Below, piece by piece: positions 26,661 to 35,355 of a stretch of DNA of 64,000 nucleotides; position 1 is the first letter of the stretch, and the number at the start of each line of letters is the position of its first letter. The stretch spans positions 558,001-622,000 of the forward strand of contig DASPNR010000031.1 in assembly GCA_035626395.1 (NCBI GenBank), read 5' to 3'. The notes below the pieces were generated by a model. It had not been told where the DNA came from. It made no database searches and saw only the letters and a list, made by a program, of their open reading frames with translations. A program made the translations under genes and the position numbers. Origin of the DNA: Candidatus Limnocylindrales bacterium. GTDB lineage: Bacteria > Desulfobacterota > Binatia > UBA1149 > CAITLU01.

Positions 26661-27392
26661 TTACGGCCGCGAAAGCACCGCCGCCAGCGATACGCCAAAG
26701 GGCAGCCCCGTGCGGGCGGCGATGGACGCTTCGAGGCGGTAGATGCCGCGAAGCAGTCCGTTGATGGGCGCCGGCACCACGCCAAGGTCGGCGCCGGCGC
26801 CTTCGTCGCCACCGACGGCGCGCCTGAGAAGGCGAACTGCGGCCGCCGGCGCGAAGATCGCGCAGCTTGCCCAGCCAAGGTAGTCGAGCCGCAGGCCACT
26901 GCGCTCGAGAAGGCGGCGCAGGCCGGCGCGGGTGTAGCGCCGCTTGTGCTCGAGCGCCACGTCGTGGCTGCTCCACAGGAAGGGCCAGGCAGGCACGTGA
27001 AGGGCCAGCGCGCCGCCGCTTCGCAGCACGCGTGCCAGCTCGGAGAGAAAGCGCGCGTCGTCGTCGACGTGCTCGAGGACGTCGTAGGCGGTCACCACGT
27101 CGAAACTGCCGCCGGCAAAGGGCAGCTCGGGCGCGCTGGCGGCGACCACCGAAGCGATGCCGCGCGAGCGCACGAAGCCGAGCGCATCCAGGCTGCGGTC
27201 GCACGCAACGACGCTGCCGTAGCGCGCGAGCTCGGCCGCGTTGGCGCCGGCGCCGCAGCCGACATCCAGCAGCCGAAGTCCGGGCCGGTGCAGCCGCTCG
27301 CCGAGCAGGCGCCGCATGAGCAGACGCTTGCCCGAAAACCACCAATGCGTGGATTCGACCGCGTACATCTCCTCGATCTGCTCGCGTTGCAC
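26661..27392 (-). CDS. class I SAM-dependent methyltransferase
   Basis: A 243-residue methyltransferase. It has HWWFSGKRLLMRRLL at the N-terminus, LRLLDVGCGAGANAAEL as SAM motif I, VACDRSLDALGF, then FDVVTAYDVLEHVDDDARFL and LRSGGALALHVPAWPFLWSSHD. These fit the UbiG/UbiE-like Methyltransf_11 group often found in polysaccharide loci, where the WW-phenotype N-terminus also recurs. The GTG at 27392 is the apparent start. It is 142 bases downstream of the GT-C gene at 27535 on the same strand. Substrate unknown; a polyprenyl-linked glycan or lipid headgroup is plausible. Confidence 0.82.
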   Translation of the reverse strand: MQREQIEEMYAVESTHWWFSGKRLLMRRLLGERLHRPGLRLLDVGCGAGANAAELARYGSVVACDRSLDALGFVRSRGIASVVAASAPELPFAGGSFDVVTAYDVLEHVDDDARFLSELARVLRSGGALALHVPAWPFLWSSHDVALEHKRRYTRAGLRRLLERSGLRLDYLGWASCAIFAPAAAVRLLRRAVGGDEGAGADLGVVPAPINGLLRGIYRLEASIAARTGLPFGVSLAAVLSRP

Positions 27393-27534
27393 GGGGCGAT
27401 GGTTTCAGGGGCGGGAGGGAGAGTCGAGGGCGGGCGATGCTTGCGGTGCCATCGCCCTTGCCGTTGTTTGGCGGCCGCATGCGCGCCGTTTCCGCAACGC
27501 GGCCTCAGACTCCGTGGCGATAGCGCGGTCGTTG

Positions 27535-29154
27535 CTACGGATGGCGATGACCGGTGACACTCTCACGCTCCAGCAGCAGCACGTGCCCTCGCCCCGGTGG
27601 CAGCCAGCGCCGATAGGATCGCGCGTCGATCTGGCGATAACCGTCGAGCGGCCCGAACGCGACGACGTAGCGATCATCGACGACCCACCACCAGCTCTTG
27701 ACCGAGGATGGCTGTCCGGGCCTCGCCTGCGCATCGCTCGGCGCCGTGCGCAGGCGAGCGGCCAGTCGCTCGGCGTTGTATTCCATGCCGCCATCGATCT
27801 GCGTGGGCGGCACGCCGCGCTGCTCGAGCGCTGTCAGCAGTTTCCAGCGCGCGCGGTTCCACTCCATCCAGTCGTGCGTGCCGGCGACGGAGAAGGCGGC
27901 CATCGCCGCCGTGCACGCCACTGCCGTCGCGCTGACTCGTGCGACCGAGCCGGCGGCCAATGTGGCCAGCAATGCCAGTGGGACGATGGGAACCAGGTAG
28001 CGATCGAAGTAGTAGGCCGACTGCAGCAGCGAGCCGGCGAACGTCAGCGCGAATGCAAAAAGGAGGAAGGCTGGCACCGGCTCACGGACATGTCGGACTG
28101 TGGCCGCCAAGCGGCCGAGCAGGAGCGCGGCGGACACGATGGAGACCAGCGTCAGCGGCACGCCGAGCAATGGACCGACGCGGGGCAGACGATCGAGCGC
28201 GAGGAAGAAAGCATCGCGCAGCGTGACGGAGCCGACGCCGAGGTCGTAGGCCACGTTGGTAAGGTAGAACATCAACGAGCCGTCGCGCAGGTACAGGAAC
28301 AGGGCGAGAAGGCCCAGGACTACGACGCTGGTAGCGACGATGATGCGCTCGAGCCGGTCGCGCGGCCGCAGCATCACCGTCCACGGGAGCAGGAAGAAGC
28401 CTAGCGTCACCAGGGCGCGGAACTTCGCGTCCCCGATTTCGAGCAGCGAGACGCCGGTGGCCTCGGAGATCTTGTTCTGCACGGCCAGAGGGCCATGGCC
28501 GGTGGCGATCCAGCCGACATAGGCGCCAAGCGTGACCGCAGGCAGCATGCCTGCACAGATGGCCAGCCGCAGACGCTGCGACATCGGCTGCGCGGGAATC
28601 AGCAGGGCCGCGGCGCTCGCTGCCGCTGCGACGAAGATCCCGTGCTGCCGGATCAAGAGCGACGCCGACGCCGCCGCTGCGCCCAGCAGCAGCTGCGTCG
28701 TCGCTTGGTGCTCGAGACCTCGGATGTAGGCCCACGCCGCCAGAAGGGCGAAGACGGCAAACGGGACGTCTGTCATGAACGTGAAGGACAGATTGAGATA
28801 GACGGGGCAGCTGCCGACGACGGCGGCGGCCAGCGCCGCCGCGGCTGCCGAAGCGCCTGCGCGACGCGCGGCCGCGAAGACCAATGCCATGCCAGCCGCG
28901 CCCAGCAGCAGCGTCGAAGCGCGAAAGATTTCGTAGGAAGGACCGAACAGCTGGCACAGCAGCGCTCCATACCCGGCCTGAAATAGCAGGCTTGCACCCG
29001 TCCAGGGCAGCAGGTCGAGAGGACCGTCCTGGCAGATCGAGCGAGCGGCGTGCGCGTAGGCCCAGTCATCGCTGAGGGGGAAGTTGCCGGACGGGCCGAC
29101 GGCGAGCACCGCCGCCAGCCAGAGAAACAGCACGCAGAGCAGCGGTGCCGACAT
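27535..29154 (-). CDS. GT-C membrane glycosyltransferase, ArnT/PMT_2-like
   Basis: A 539-residue polytopic protein. The first periplasmic loop reads NFPLSDDWAYAHAARSI, with the paired aspartates that define ArnT/RgtB/PMT-like enzymes. About eleven hydrophobic segments follow, with FMTDVPFAVFALLAAW in the middle, and a soluble tail of about 100 residues. Such enzymes use polyprenyl-phosphate sugars to glycosylate lipid A, proteins or polysaccharide on the outer face of the inner membrane. The substrates here are unknown. It is divergent from the sulfatase-fold gene at 29275 across 120 bases, and upstream of a methyltransferase on the same strand. Confidence 0.75.
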   Translation of the reverse strand: MSAPLLCVLFLWLAAVLAVGPSGNFPLSDDWAYAHAARSICQDGPLDLLPWTGASLLFQAGYGALLCQLFGPSYEIFRASTLLLGAAGMALVFAAARRAGASAAAAALAAAVVGSCPVYLNLSFTFMTDVPFAVFALLAAWAYIRGLEHQATTQLLLGAAAASASLLIRQHGIFVAAAASAAALLIPAQPMSQRLRLAICAGMLPAVTLGAYVGWIATGHGPLAVQNKISEATGVSLLEIGDAKFRALVTLGFFLLPWTVMLRPRDRLERIIVATSVVVLGLLALFLYLRDGSLMFYLTNVAYDLGVGSVTLRDAFFLALDRLPRVGPLLGVPLTLVSIVSAALLLGRLAATVRHVREPVPAFLLFAFALTFAGSLLQSAYYFDRYLVPIVPLALLATLAAGSVARVSATAVACTAAMAAFSVAGTHDWMEWNRARWKLLTALEQRGVPPTQIDGGMEYNAERLAARLRTAPSDAQARPGQPSSVKSWWWVVDDRYVVAFGPLDGYRQIDARSYRRWLPPGRGHVLLLERESVTGHRHP

Positions 29155-29274
29155 TCCGCCATTGTGCGTGATGGCGGATACCGACTACAACGGACGACGT
29201 GCGAACCGTTGGCGCGGGGGAATCACGACAACCGTATGCTTGACGTCGCCCATCGGCTGTAGCTAAAGCAATGC

Positions 29275-31410
29275 ATGGCGAAGTCTTCGATACGCCTCCA
29301 AACTTTGTCAATGCTCGCCATGGTAGTCGCTTTCGGCTGTCAAGCACGCGAATCAGTTCAGCCGGTGCGTCGATTCGTTGAGGATGCGAGCGTCACCACC
29401 TCCTGCACGGCTACAGGAGATACACTCTCGCCCACTGCGAATGCCACTGCCACCATTGCAGACGACGTGCGTTTAGTACTGTGGGCACCTGCAACCGCGC
29501 CACTGCTCTATTTCGAGCCAATCAAGGCCTCGCGGCGCCTATCGTACATGCCGGAGGTTTCTGCGCCATTGGAGACGGCTGCGACGCTGCTGCTCGAGCC
29601 ATCATTCAAGCATGAGGGCGTATGGCATGAACTGCCGTCGCGGCTGGCGGATGTGCAGCGCGATGCGAGTGGCGTGCGCGTCGAGGTCGTGATCGGGCTT
29701 CCGCCATCCGTGCCGGAAAAAGCTCCTATTGGCGTCCATGTGGCTGCGCATGCTGTGCAGTGCGACCGTGGAATGGCTCACGAAACGGAGGCGATGATTG
29801 TGCCAAAGGGCGCTTCGCTCGAGTTCTCGTTCGGCTTGGCCCGCGGTTCTTCGAAGGCGGCGCCGCCGGTACGGTTCTCGATCGACGCCTGCGAACAGAC
29901 AAACTGCAGCACCGTTTTTGATGAAATTGTCGATCCGCAAGCGGCAGCATCAGCTGAATGGGCGGATCGTATCGTCGACCTCGAAGCGATGGCCGACAAA
30001 AATGTGCGCTTCATTTTCCAGACGGAGGCGGCCGCAGCGGCAGACGCTCCAATCATGCCAGTGTGGGGCGATCCTGTCGTCTACGCTCGGGCGGACCGTC
30101 GAGAGGATCCTCCGCCCAACGTAGTTCTGATTTCGCTCGACACGCTCTCCGCCCGCCATCTGAAGCCGTACGGTTACGCGCACCAGACCACTCCGTTTCT
30201 TGATGATACCTTCGGCGAAAATGGAACCATTTTCGAGCATGCCGTAGCCGCCGCGACCTCCACCAGCCCGTCTCACATGACGATGTTCACCGGCCGCCAA
30301 CCATCGGTCAACGGCGTGACCACTGGCGTCGAGGTTCTTCCCACCCAGATCCCGACAATCACAGAAATCATACGCGCGGCCGGTCTCGCGACCGCCGCCG
30401 TCACCGAAGATGGATGGCTGGCTGTGCAGCACGGCTTCGGTCGCGGGTTTGGAACGTACGTCGAGAACAAGAGCCCCGACATCATGCAGCCGACCGGCCA
30501 GATCGATCGGACACTCGACAAGGCGATCGCCTGGCTTGGCCGCAACGCCAACCGTCATTTCTTCTTGTTCATCCACACGTTCCAGGTCCACGATCCATTC
30601 ACGCCCCCGCAAGAGTATGCCGCACTGTTTCCGACGGTGTACGGCCACGAGGTGACCGCGAATTCGCCGCGGCATCTCTTGGAGCATCGCGCGTACGACC
30701 AGGAAATTCGTTACGCCGACGATGAGCTCAAGCGACTTTTCGCCACGCTCCGGAACCACGATCTCGATGAGAACACTGTTGTCATCGTGGTTTCCGATCA
30801 TGGTGAAGAGTTCGGCGAACATGGCTGGATCGGGCATGGCGCACATCTGTTCGAAGAGGTAAGCCGGGTGCCTCTGATGTTCTGGGGCAAGGGTATCGGC
30901 AAGAAGCGTCGCATCGTAGATCCCGTCGGACATGCAGACCTAGCGCCGACGATTCTGGAACTGCTGCGGCTGACGGTGCCAGCCGGTGTGCAGGGAAGGA
31001 GCCTGGTGCCCATCCTCGCGGACGGCCCACAACACCTCGAGCCACGACCGTATTTCACGGAGTCCTGGGGCGCTGCCACGAAGAACGTGTCATTCGAGCC
31101 CATTGACTTCGTACGTCCGGCCTTCGCAGTTCGACTTGGCGATCGGAAGCTCGCTCGGTACAAAACGAACGAGGGTTTCCGTTTCGAGTACTACGACCTC
31201 TTTGAGGATCCGCTGGAATGGGGCAATCTCTACGCGCAACGACAGCAGGAAGTGGCCGACCTCGAACGTCTGCTCACACACTACGAAGCGGACTGTGCAG
31301 CTGCGCACGCCGAAGCCATTCGAGCCACTGCTTCACCGAAGAATCCGGACGAGCCGACCATGGATCCGCGACAGCTCGATAAGTTGCGCGCGCTTGGGTA
31401 CCTCGACTAG
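29275..31410 (+). CDS. alkaline-phosphatase-superfamily (sulfatase-fold) lipoprotein
   Basis: A 711-residue exported protein. The signal sequence ends in a lipobox-like VVAFGC at about residue 22. Residues 30-275 form a beta-rich region, followed by a sulfatase-fold catalytic domain: ISLDTLSARHLKPYGYA with D289 as metal ligand, TSTSPSHMTMFTG at the nucleophile, VSDHGEEFGEHGWIGHG for the second metal set. The position held by the formylglycine Cys in true sulfatases is T330 here, so phosphodiester or phosphotransfer chemistry is more likely. It ends LDKLRALGYLD. Base composition is near 50-58% GC, below its high-GC surroundings, which suggests acquisition. It is divergent from the GT-C gene at 27535 and convergent with the MBOAT gene. 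Confidence 0.78.
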   Translation: MAKSSIRLQTLSMLAMVVAFGCQARESVQPVRRFVEDASVTTSCTATGDTLSPTANATATIADDVRLVLWAPATAPLLYFEPIKASRRLSYMPEVSAPLETAATLLLEPSFKHEGVWHELPSRLADVQRDASGVRVEVVIGLPPSVPEKAPIGVHVAAHAVQCDRGMAHETEAMIVPKGASLEFSFGLARGSSKAAPPVRFSIDACEQTNCSTVFDEIVDPQAAASAEWADRIVDLEAMADKNVRFIFQTEAAAAADAPIMPVWGDPVVYARADRREDPPPNVVLISLDTLSARHLKPYGYAHQTTPFLDDTFGENGTIFEHAVAAATSTSPSHMTMFTGRQPSVNGVTTGVEVLPTQIPTITEIIRAAGLATAAVTEDGWLAVQHGFGRGFGTYVENKSPDIMQPTGQIDRTLDKAIAWLGRNANRHFFLFIHTFQVHDPFTPPQEYAALFPTVYGHEVTANSPRHLLEHRAYDQEIRYADDELKRLFATLRNHDLDENTVVIVVSDHGEEFGEHGWIGHGAHLFEEVSRVPLMFWGKGIGKKRRIVDPVGHADLAPTILELLRLTVPAGVQGRSLVPILADGPQHLEPRPYFTESWGAATKNVSFEPIDFVRPAFAVRLGDRKLARYKTNEGFRFEYYDLFEDPLEWGNLYAQRQQEVADLERLLTHYEADCAAAHAEAIRATASPKNPDEPTMDPRQLDKLRALGYLD

Positions 31411-31420
31411 TCGTCGTTCT

Positions 31421-32824
31421 TCAGAACTGGAAGTAGATGAAGGAGCCGCCGAATCCCGCGAAGACGGCCACCAAGCCCAGCATAGCACCAATCATCACAC
31501 TTTCTGCGAACGCCAGGGGAGCTGGTGCAAGCCTTTGGCGGAGCAGCGTTCGATGTGTGCGAACGTAACGTTCCACCGGGTGGAGCGCTGCGCTAAGCGT
31601 GACGACGGCGAGCTGAAAAACGGCAGAGTATCCAACGTATGGCCCAGTGATCACGGTTTCAAGGATGCGAACTGCGTCGCCGAAGGTTGCCGCACGAAAG
31701 AAGACCCACGCTATACATACGGCGTGAAACAGGAGGACGATTTTTGGGACGTCGCGCAGATGTACTTTGTCGACGACGGTGGTGTGGCCATGCGAAACGG
31801 CGCGGTGTATGACCAGGAGCATTCCGTGAATTGCTCCCCAGATCAGAAAGTTCCATCCGGCGCCATGCCAGATGCCGCCGAGCACCATCGTCATCAGTAG
31901 GTTGGCATACGCGCGTCCGCGGCTGGTCCGGTTGCCGCCTAGTGGAATGTAGAGGTAGTCGCGTAGCCACTCCGACAGTGTGATATGCCAGCGTCGCCAA
32001 AATTCGCTGGGATTTCGTGACAGGTACGGTTCGCGAAAATTCAACGGAAGCTCGAAGCCTAACAGGAGGGCCAGCCCGCGCGCGATGTCGGTGTAGCCGG
32101 AGAAATCGAAATAGATCTGGAAGGCAAAAGAGTAGATGGCCAGCAAGTGCTCGGCACCGCTGGCATAGCCGGGAGAGCCGAAAACCCGATCGACATACTC
32201 CGCCAGCAGCGCGTCCCCAAAAACTACTTTCTTGATGAGGCCGCCGCAGATCAACCAAACTGCCCGGTGCGCCCTCTCGGCTGTCAGCGTCGTGGCGGAT
32301 CGGAACTGTGGCAGCAGGTTCCAGCCACGAAGGATTGGGCCAGCGATCTGATGAGGAAAGAACGAGATGAACAGGACGTATTCGGAGAATGTGGCGGCAA
32401 CGACGCCTCGGTTGCGGTAAGCGTCTACGGCAAGACCGATGATCTGAAAGGTAAAGAAGGAGATGCCGAGAGGAAGTAGAACATCCGGCACCCGAGCGGG
32501 CGCGGCGCCGGTCAACTCCCGCATCACATTAAACGATTCGACAGCGAATCCCGCGTACTTGAAGTATCCCAATGTAGCGAGGCTGACGATAATGGAGGTC
32601 ACCAAGTAGAGACGCGGTCGGCTCGAACGCAGGATGCCGAGCAGCAGGACATAGTTTACCGCCAGGATCGCGAGCAGAAGCAGGACGTACTGCGGGATCC
32701 ACATGCAGTAGAAGAAGAGACTGGCGACGAGGAGAAGGCCCTGCCGCAAGCCCGCCGGCAACAGCCAGTAAGCCAGGAAGACGACGGTGAAGAACAGGAG
32801 GAAGGGAAGGCTGTTGAAGAGCAT
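31421..32824 (-). CDS. MBOAT family O-acyltransferase (AlgI/DltB-like)
   Basis: A 467-residue polytopic membrane protein. The N-terminus MLFNSLPFLLFFTVVFLAYW and the blocks LPLGISFFTFQIIGLAVDAYR, SFFPHQIAGPILR and YFDFSGYTDIARGLALLLGF are standard for AlgI-type MBOATs. So are FWRRWHITLSEWLRDYLYIPLGG and GGIWHGAGWNFLIWGAIHG. The WHG histidine is the expected catalytic residue. These proteins pass acyl groups, usually acetyl, across the membrane to a periplasmic partner that esterifies a polysaccharide. A likely partner is the SGNH-like protein at 34222. The ATG at 32824 begins the first membrane helix; an upstream extension is rejected. GC content is lower than in flanking regions. Confidence 0.9.
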   Translation of the reverse strand: MLFNSLPFLLFFTVVFLAYWLLPAGLRQGLLLVASLFFYCMWIPQYVLLLLAILAVNYVLLLGILRSSRPRLYLVTSIIVSLATLGYFKYAGFAVESFNVMRELTGAAPARVPDVLLPLGISFFTFQIIGLAVDAYRNRGVVAATFSEYVLFISFFPHQIAGPILRGWNLLPQFRSATTLTAERAHRAVWLICGGLIKKVVFGDALLAEYVDRVFGSPGYASGAEHLLAIYSFAFQIYFDFSGYTDIARGLALLLGFELPLNFREPYLSRNPSEFWRRWHITLSEWLRDYLYIPLGGNRTSRGRAYANLLMTMVLGGIWHGAGWNFLIWGAIHGMLLVIHRAVSHGHTTVVDKVHLRDVPKIVLLFHAVCIAWVFFRAATFGDAVRILETVITGPYVGYSAVFQLAVVTLSAALHPVERYVRTHRTLLRQRLAPAPLAFAESVMIGAMLGLVAVFAGFGGSFIYFQF

Positions 32825-33157
32825 GGTTTCGCAGGTGTCAGGTGCGGACGATATGTGCGGATAGTGCCGGAAGGCAGGCGTGAGCTTGCGACTGCATCTC
32901 CCCATCAACCGATAGAACGAACTGGTGCCGCCGAGATGATATGCGACGAGAGCTACGTCAAGAAGGTGGCTTGCATCGCCGCCGGGCCGGCCGAGGGTGA
33001 TTGCGAGCATCCGCTGACACAAACGCCGGTTGTTCTGGGGTGCGGACAGTCACAGACTGGCGGAACTGCCTTACGGCGTTGATGCAGGCAGCAGCTTTGT
33101 TCGTGGATGGGCGATTGGCGGTTCATATGACGGAATGTATGCTGGCTGATCGGGCTC
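32825..33157. other. 333-bp divergent intergenic region
   Basis: It lies between the MBOAT gene (minus) and the acyltransferase-3 gene (plus), and must contain both promoters. On the minus strand a TTGACG near 32957-32962 and TATCAT near 32937-32942 are only 14 bases apart, too close for a confident promoter. I saw no coding sequence, terminator hairpin or repeat. Confidence 0.4.
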
Positions 33158-34153
33158 GTGGCTAGGAACATGGGGAGTGCAGAACAACGGCCGAGGACGG
33201 GCCGTGTGCGATCAGGGTCGGCGGACTGGCTCAAAGCTGCCGCAATCATTGCCGTCGTCATTACGCATAGCATGCCGACCGCGTTCCAGCCCACCTTCAC
33301 CGCCGTCGACCGCAGCATAAACAACCTTGTCAGCTTCCATGTCCCCGTGTTTCTACTGGTCGCGGGCTGGCTGAGTGCTTCGCGTCAGCCGCTATCGTGG
33401 TCGTCCCTGGCACGGCGCATCGGCAGAGTCATTCCTCCATATGTTATCGCGAGCACCGTCATGACGGCCCTCGGGTACGCGCGATGGGACGCTTTCGCCT
33501 GGAATCTTGTGCTCGGCAGTGCGCTTGGCCCGTACTACTACATTCCGGTATGGGTCGTATGCGTGCTGTCGGGTTGGGTTTGGTCTCGGCTTTCGCCTCG
33601 CGCGACGGTGGTTGTTCTTGCCGTCGTCCTGGTTGCGACTGCCATACGATATTTCGTGTGGCCGATGTTCTGGTGGACGTGGGCCATCCGCGACCCGATT
33701 GGGCAAGGATGGTTGGCGTGCTTCCTCATTGGCTGGTCGGCGAGAATCTTTTCGGCCGAAATTTGGATGCAGGCACGTCCGGAGTGGGCCGTGCTCGCGG
33801 TGCTGATGTGCCTACCGTGGCTCATCGTACCGCATACGTGGTCAGGTGAGCACGGAATTACTCTGCGGCACACTTCCCGTGTCGCGTACGCGGTCGGTGT
33901 GGCATGGCTTGGCGTCGCGTGGCTTCGACCGGAGGCGCCACGTCCGGTTCAATGGCTCTCGTCAGCGACCCTACCGATATTTCTCTATCACGAGCCGATC
34001 TCGATCTTCCTACGAACCGAGCTCGCTGCGTGGCCTCCGATGAGCAGAGTAGTGGTGGTGGCCACGGTTGCCACCCTCGTCACTTGTGCGGGTGTGGCCG
34101 TTGCGCAGAGGCTGATCCCAGTTCGCCTGCGGTCCTACCTGCTCGGCGCGTGA
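33158..34153 (+). CDS. acyltransferase-3 family membrane protein
   Basis: A 331-residue protein with about ten hydrophobic segments. The first helix region reads DWLKAAAIIAVVITHSMP, then NNLVSFHVPVFLLVAGWLSA, with the His residues expected for the acyltransferase-3 (OafA/NodX/WecH-like) family. A late TLPIFLYHEPI block is also typical. These enzymes O-acetylate or O-succinylate sugars of surface polysaccharides. The start is uncertain: GTG at 33158 is used here, with an in-frame ATG four codons later. It sits between an MBOAT and an SGNH-like gene, forming a probable acyl-decoration set. GC content is below the window average. Confidence 0.82.
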   Translation: MARNMGSAEQRPRTGRVRSGSADWLKAAAIIAVVITHSMPTAFQPTFTAVDRSINNLVSFHVPVFLLVAGWLSASRQPLSWSSLARRIGRVIPPYVIASTVMTALGYARWDAFAWNLVLGSALGPYYYIPVWVVCVLSGWVWSRLSPRATVVVLAVVLVATAIRYFVWPMFWWTWAIRDPIGQGWLACFLIGWSARIFSAEIWMQARPEWAVLAVLMCLPWLIVPHTWSGEHGITLRHTSRVAYAVGVAWLGVAWLRPEAPRPVQWLSSATLPIFLYHEPISIFLRTELAAWPPMSRVVVVATVATLVTCAGVAVAQRLIPVRLRSYLLGA

Positions 34154-34221
34154 ACCGATACGCGCTCACCCGGCAACGTGCGGCAGGCCCAGGGGGCTGA
34201 GCCCACTGTCGACAGCGACGT

Positions 34222-35355
34222 TCACGGATGGCCGGCAAGCGCTTCGACCCTCTGGTCCAATGCGCGTGAGACCTCGGGAGCAAGCCTTCGTGCAATGAGT
34301 CCTATGCCATTCATATCTGGTCCTGCGTGATAGTGGCCGAACGCATCACTGAATGCTGCGTCCGGCAGCGCATCGTGGAGGTCCAGGCAAGCGCTGCCGT
34401 GGTCACGAACGATCGTGCAGGCCAGAGAACCAGCACGTTCGAGTAGATGAAGGTCCTCGACGCCCATTCGTCGCATGTGTTCGACGTCGACGGGCACGAT
34501 GTAAGCAACTACGGGTATGCCGTCTGCGCGTAAAATCCGTAGGAATGAGCCGAAGAGCTCGAATACGGGATGATCGGCGGAAATGTGGCGCAGCGGGTCA
34601 ATGTACCGCTCAGTCAGCGCCTCCTTATTGAGGCGAGTATTTGTATTGTCGGTGAATCCCGCAGCTGGGATTGGTAGAGCTGTTCCTCTACCTCCAAGCC
34701 ATTGTGGCGCCTGCGTTTGTGCCCACTTTCTGAATCGTTCGAGGCCGTCGCCCGTGCGGACCTGTTCGGCGCGCATCATACGCCAAAGCCGATTGCAGCC
34801 TGTAGCCACCGCGAGCTTGTAGAACAGAAGCTGGTCCAGGGTCATGCCGAACCAGTGCAATGGCTTAGAGATGACTTCTGGCAACCTCGTCGCCTCAATC
34901 CAACCGTATGCTTCCTTCCGTGACCATTGCGACCGCCAGCCGTCAAAGAAAGCTCTTGGGTTGAAAGCGAGGACCACGACTCCTGGATGAGTCCGTGTGA
35001 GCTTTTCCGCGAACGCGTAATACTCGAATGCGGAAATGCCGAAATCTGCAAGGTGCTGGACCTCAACGGCTTGCGGCCGAAGGCGCAGGAGTTCTTCGTG
35101 AAGTTGTTCGGGCAGGGCACGTCCCCCTGCTGCCTGAATGACTGTGGAGTCCCCGAGCATTATTACGCGCTGAGTGTCTGGCGGCGGAGGAAGTGCTGCG
35201 ACAAAGCTAATGCGTTCGGCCATGGTGGTGGCCATATCCAACGCCGTGTACGTGTAGGGGACTGCGTACCTGTCGAGGCTGGAAACGATCAGCCAGACCA
35301 CAGCGACGCAGCCCACAAGGAACCCAGTACTCGACAATGCGAAACGCGAGATCAC
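34222..35355 (-). CDS. membrane-anchored SGNH-hydrolase-like protein (AlgJ/AlgX/DltD-like role)
   Basis: A 377-residue protein with one N-terminal membrane anchor (STGFLVGCVAVVWLIVSSL) and a periplasmic domain. RVIMLGDSTVIQA carries the GDS nucleophile block of SGNH hydrolases, HLADFGISAFEYYAFAEKL follows in the position of block II, and GHYHAGPDMNGIGLIARRLA near the C-terminus stands where the catalytic Asp/His block is expected, here with Asn rather than a clear DxxH. With the MBOAT and acyltransferase-3 genes nearby it resembles the periplasmic partner that places acyl groups on polysaccharide. Its GTG start overlaps the stop of the GT-C/HEAT gene (GTGA), so it is coupled to that larger high-GC gene although it has lower GC itself. 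Confidence 0.65.
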   Translation of the reverse strand: MISRFALSSTGFLVGCVAVVWLIVSSLDRYAVPYTYTALDMATTMAERISFVAALPPPPDTQRVIMLGDSTVIQAAGGRALPEQLHEELLRLRPQAVEVQHLADFGISAFEYYAFAEKLTRTHPGVVVLAFNPRAFFDGWRSQWSRKEAYGWIEATRLPEVISKPLHWFGMTLDQLLFYKLAVATGCNRLWRMMRAEQVRTGDGLERFRKWAQTQAPQWLGGRGTALPIPAAGFTDNTNTRLNKEALTERYIDPLRHISADHPVFELFGSFLRILRADGIPVVAYIVPVDVEHMRRMGVEDLHLLERAGSLACTIVRDHGSACLDLHDALPDAAFSDAFGHYHAGPDMNGIGLIARRLAPEVSRALDQRVEALAGHP

